Positions 5,734 through 7,119 of a DNA stretch of 7,119 nucleotides are shown here, in pieces. The stretch is from Gulosibacter sediminis (GTDB lineage Bacteria; Actinomycetota; Actinomycetes; Actinomycetales; Microbacteriaceae), in the NCBI RefSeq assembly GCF_014904065.1, contig NZ_JACXJG010000009.1:177992-185110 (forward strand), written 5' to 3'. Both the position numbers and the translations under genes were made by a program. The first letter of the stretch is position 1, and each line of letters starts with the position of its first letter. The notes below the pieces were generated by a model. It saw nothing but the letters and a program-made list of their open reading frames with translations. It searched no databases and had not been told where the DNA came from.

Positions 5734-6500
5734 GCGAACTCCTGTGAGGTAGTGGGATCGGCGCCGAGCGCGCGGGCGGTGGCGTCGAGGAGTGATTCTG
5801 CCGTGGGTTGCTGCGATTCCGCGGCGACGGTGAGGCCGTGGGCGCGCAGGTCGGCGGTGGTTTGTGGGCCGATCGAGACAATGCGGGTGGCGGGGTGGGC
5901 GCGCAGCTCGTCGGCGATGGCGATGCCGACCGAGGCGCTGGTGACGAGCACGGCGTGCACACGACCCGCCGCGAGCGCGTCGGCCGCCTTGGGTGCGAGC
6001 GGCCGGGTCGCCGTGACGTAAGCGGTCACGACGTCGACCGCGTAGCCGCGGGCGGTGAGGCCCTCGAACACGGTCGGATGCGCGCGATTCGAGTTCGGCA
6101 GCAGCACGCGGCCGGGCCCGGTCTCGGGCCATTCGGCGACGAGGCCCGCGGCCGACTCGTCCGTGGGCACAAAGTCGCAGCCGACGTCGGCGTCGCCCAG
6201 GGCGAGCGCGGTGGCGCGGCCGACCGACGCGACGCGCGTGCCCGCAGCGAGAGGGAAGGCGTCGGCGGCGCGCACCACGCCGACCGCGCGCGGCGAGGTG
6301 ACCACGAGCCAGTCGTAGGCGGCGCCCCGCAGCCCGGCCAGCGCATCCTGCAGCCGCTCGAGCTCGTCGCCCTCGGGCGCTCGAAACTCGAGCACCTGCG
6401 ACACGAACGCCTCGCCGCCGCGCTCGCGCACGAGCGCGGCGCAGCGGTGCGCGAGATCACCCGCGCCGGGAATCAGGATGCCGGTGCCGGCCAAGCTCAC
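5730..6500 (-). CDS. hemD: Uroporphyrinogen-III synthase
   Basis: HemD cyclises hydroxymethylbilane to uroporphyrinogen III while inverting ring D, the last common step before heme, siroheme and cobalamin branch. The family is poorly conserved, but the two-lobed pattern is clear in this 256-residue protein: [14 protein letters not shown] (63-76), [12 protein letters not shown] (90-101), VLLPNSNRA (132-140), VDVVTAYVT (155-163) with the conserved tyrosine Y161, VLVTSASVG (184-192), and [16 protein letters not shown] (207-222). Length is normal and no methyltransferase domain is fused. The start is GTG at 6500, overlapping the hemC TGA as GTGA (6497-6500). No strong ribosome-binding site precedes it, so initiation probably depends on coupling to hemC. 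The stop overlaps hemB by four bases. Position between hemC and hemB confirms the assignment. Confidence 0.94.
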   Translation of the reverse strand: MSLAGTGILIPGAGDLAHRCAALVRERGGEAFVSQVLEFRAPEGDELERLQDALAGLRGAAYDWLVVTSPRAVGVVRAADAFPLAAGTRVASVGRATALALGDADVGCDFVPTDESAAGLVAEWPETGPGRVLLPNSNRAHPTVFEGLTARGYAVDVVTAYVTATRPLAPKAADALAAGRVHAVLVTSASVGIAIADELRAHPATRIVSIGPQTTADLRAHGLTVAAESQQPTAESLLDATARALGADPTTSQEFA

Positions 6501-7119
6501 AGCGTCAGGTCACCGACCCCGTGGTCGAACAGGCGCTGCACGAGGCGCTGCGCGAGCTCGAGGCCGGCGCCGCTCGCGACGCCGCGGCTCGCGGCGGGGC
6601 CGAGGGGCAGCTTCGTGCGGGCCGCGGGGACGCCGCCGGATGCGGTGATCGCGGCGACCTGGTGCGGGTCGCGGTCGTCGTAGACGGCGGCGTGCAACTG
6701 TAGCTCGCCGCCGACGAACTCGCCGTGTACGCCAACGGGCGCCTGGCAGCCGGCGTCGAGGCCCGCGAGCACGGCCCGCTCGGCCTCGACCGCAAGTCGC
6801 GTGGCGGGGTCATCGAGTTCGACGAGCCCGTCGAGGTCGAATCCCTCGCGCACCTCGACCGCGAGCGCGCCCTGGCCGGGAGCGTTCGGGAAGTCGACGA
6901 GGTCGAAGCGCTCGGTGATCTGCCCCGTGCGCTCGTAACGTGAGAGGCCGGCCGCGGCGAGCACGACGGCGTCGAGCTCGCCCGAGGTGACGAAGCCGAT
7001 GCGGGTGTCGATGTTGCCGCGAATGTCGCGGATGTCGAGGTCGGGGCGCACCCGGCGCAGCTGCGCCACGCGCCGCGGCGAGCCGGTGCCGACCTTCGCG
7101 CCCTCGGGCAGCTGCGCGA
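6497..7119 (-). CDS. hemC: Hydroxymethylbilane synthase (porphobilinogen deaminase), 5' end missing
   Basis: HemC joins four porphobilinogens into linear hydroxymethylbilane, carried on a covalent dipyrromethane cofactor. The frame is open to the right edge and shows the last 206 residues of an enzyme of about 310. Counting from the first visible codon (7117-7115), VGTGSPRRVAQL holds R15 and R16, and DIRGNIDTR holds R33 and R39; these match E. coli R131, R132, R149 and R155, which bind cofactor and substrate acid groups. APGQGALAVE follows, then LDAGCQAPVGVHGEF with the cofactor-attachment cysteine (codon 6748-6746, E. coli C242), and a C-terminal domain. VGTGSPRR instead of VGTSSLRR is the actinobacterial form. 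It is the first visible gene of the hemCDBL operon; the promoter lies outside the window. Confidence 0.97.
   Translation of the reverse strand, partial: AQLPEGAKVGTGSPRRVAQLRRVRPDLDIRDIRGNIDTRIGFVTSGELDAVVLAAAGLSRYERTGQITERFDLVDFPNAPGQGALAVEVREGFDLDGLVELDDPATRLAVEAERAVLAGLDAGCQAPVGVHGEFVGGELQLHAAVYDDRDPHQVAAITASGGVPAARTKLPLGPAASRGVASGAGLELAQRLVQRLFDHGVGDLTL

Noticed and set aside
4744..6021. Long plus-strand open frame opposite hemB and hemD
   Set aside because: It crosses the boundary of two well-identified genes and its translation has no recognisable motifs.
5734..6132. Upstream extension of the hemB frame
   Set aside because: The added residues are Arg-rich noise overlapping hemD; the conserved HemB N-terminus, AGGAG site and ATGA overlap all fix the start at 5733.
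1..7119. CRISPR array, insertion sequence, prophage or defence system
   Set aside because: No direct-repeat array, transposase, integrase, attachment site or defence-gene motif was seen on either strand; the nuclease alone, a secreted SNase type, is not evidence of a defence system.

Overview
This window is high-GC DNA with almost wall-to-wall minus-strand genes. It looks like an actinobacterium, and I would guess Microbacteriaceae, from the hemC-hemD-hemB-hemL order, actinobacterial motif variants (VGTGSPRR in HemC, ANMGVV in HemL), GTG starts and probable leaderless initiation. No rRNA, tRNA or species-specific marker is present, so the taxonomic call is inference.

Layout from left to right. 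The last 22 codons of an unidentified plus-strand gene end at 70 and face a convergent minus-strand gene across an 11-bp inverted repeat. Reading leftwards on the minus strand from the right edge come: a 5'-truncated hemC (to 6497), hemD (6500-5730), hemB (5733-4753), hemL (4744-3374), two tandem hairpins, a short frameshifted gene remnant (about 3228-2984), serA (2945-1746), a palindromic hairpin, a membrane-anchored thermonuclease-family protein (1658-492) and a small three-helix membrane protein (417-127).

The right half is one translationally coupled tetrapyrrole operon. HemL makes 5-aminolevulinate, HemB condenses two of them to porphobilinogen, HemC polymerises four porphobilinogens to hydroxymethylbilane, and HemD closes the ring to uroporphyrinogen III. 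Stop and start codons overlap at hemC/hemD and hemD/hemB, and hemL has a Shine-Dalgarno sequence lying over the hemB stop. SerA, the first enzyme of serine synthesis, is a separate unit. It is of the short E. coli type with an intact regulatory ACT domain, and appears to be transcribed without a leader.

The left part is the less ordinary section. The nuclease gene is lower in GC than its surroundings, keeps all the catalytic residues of staphylococcal nuclease, and carries an unusual 200-residue extension ending in a three-cysteine tail. It is followed by a small membrane protein of unknown role.

Most of the window is core metabolism. I found no evidence of a defence system, CRISPR array, insertion sequence or prophage. 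The items most worth following are the frameshifted remnant, which I did not recognise, and the nuclease with its tail.
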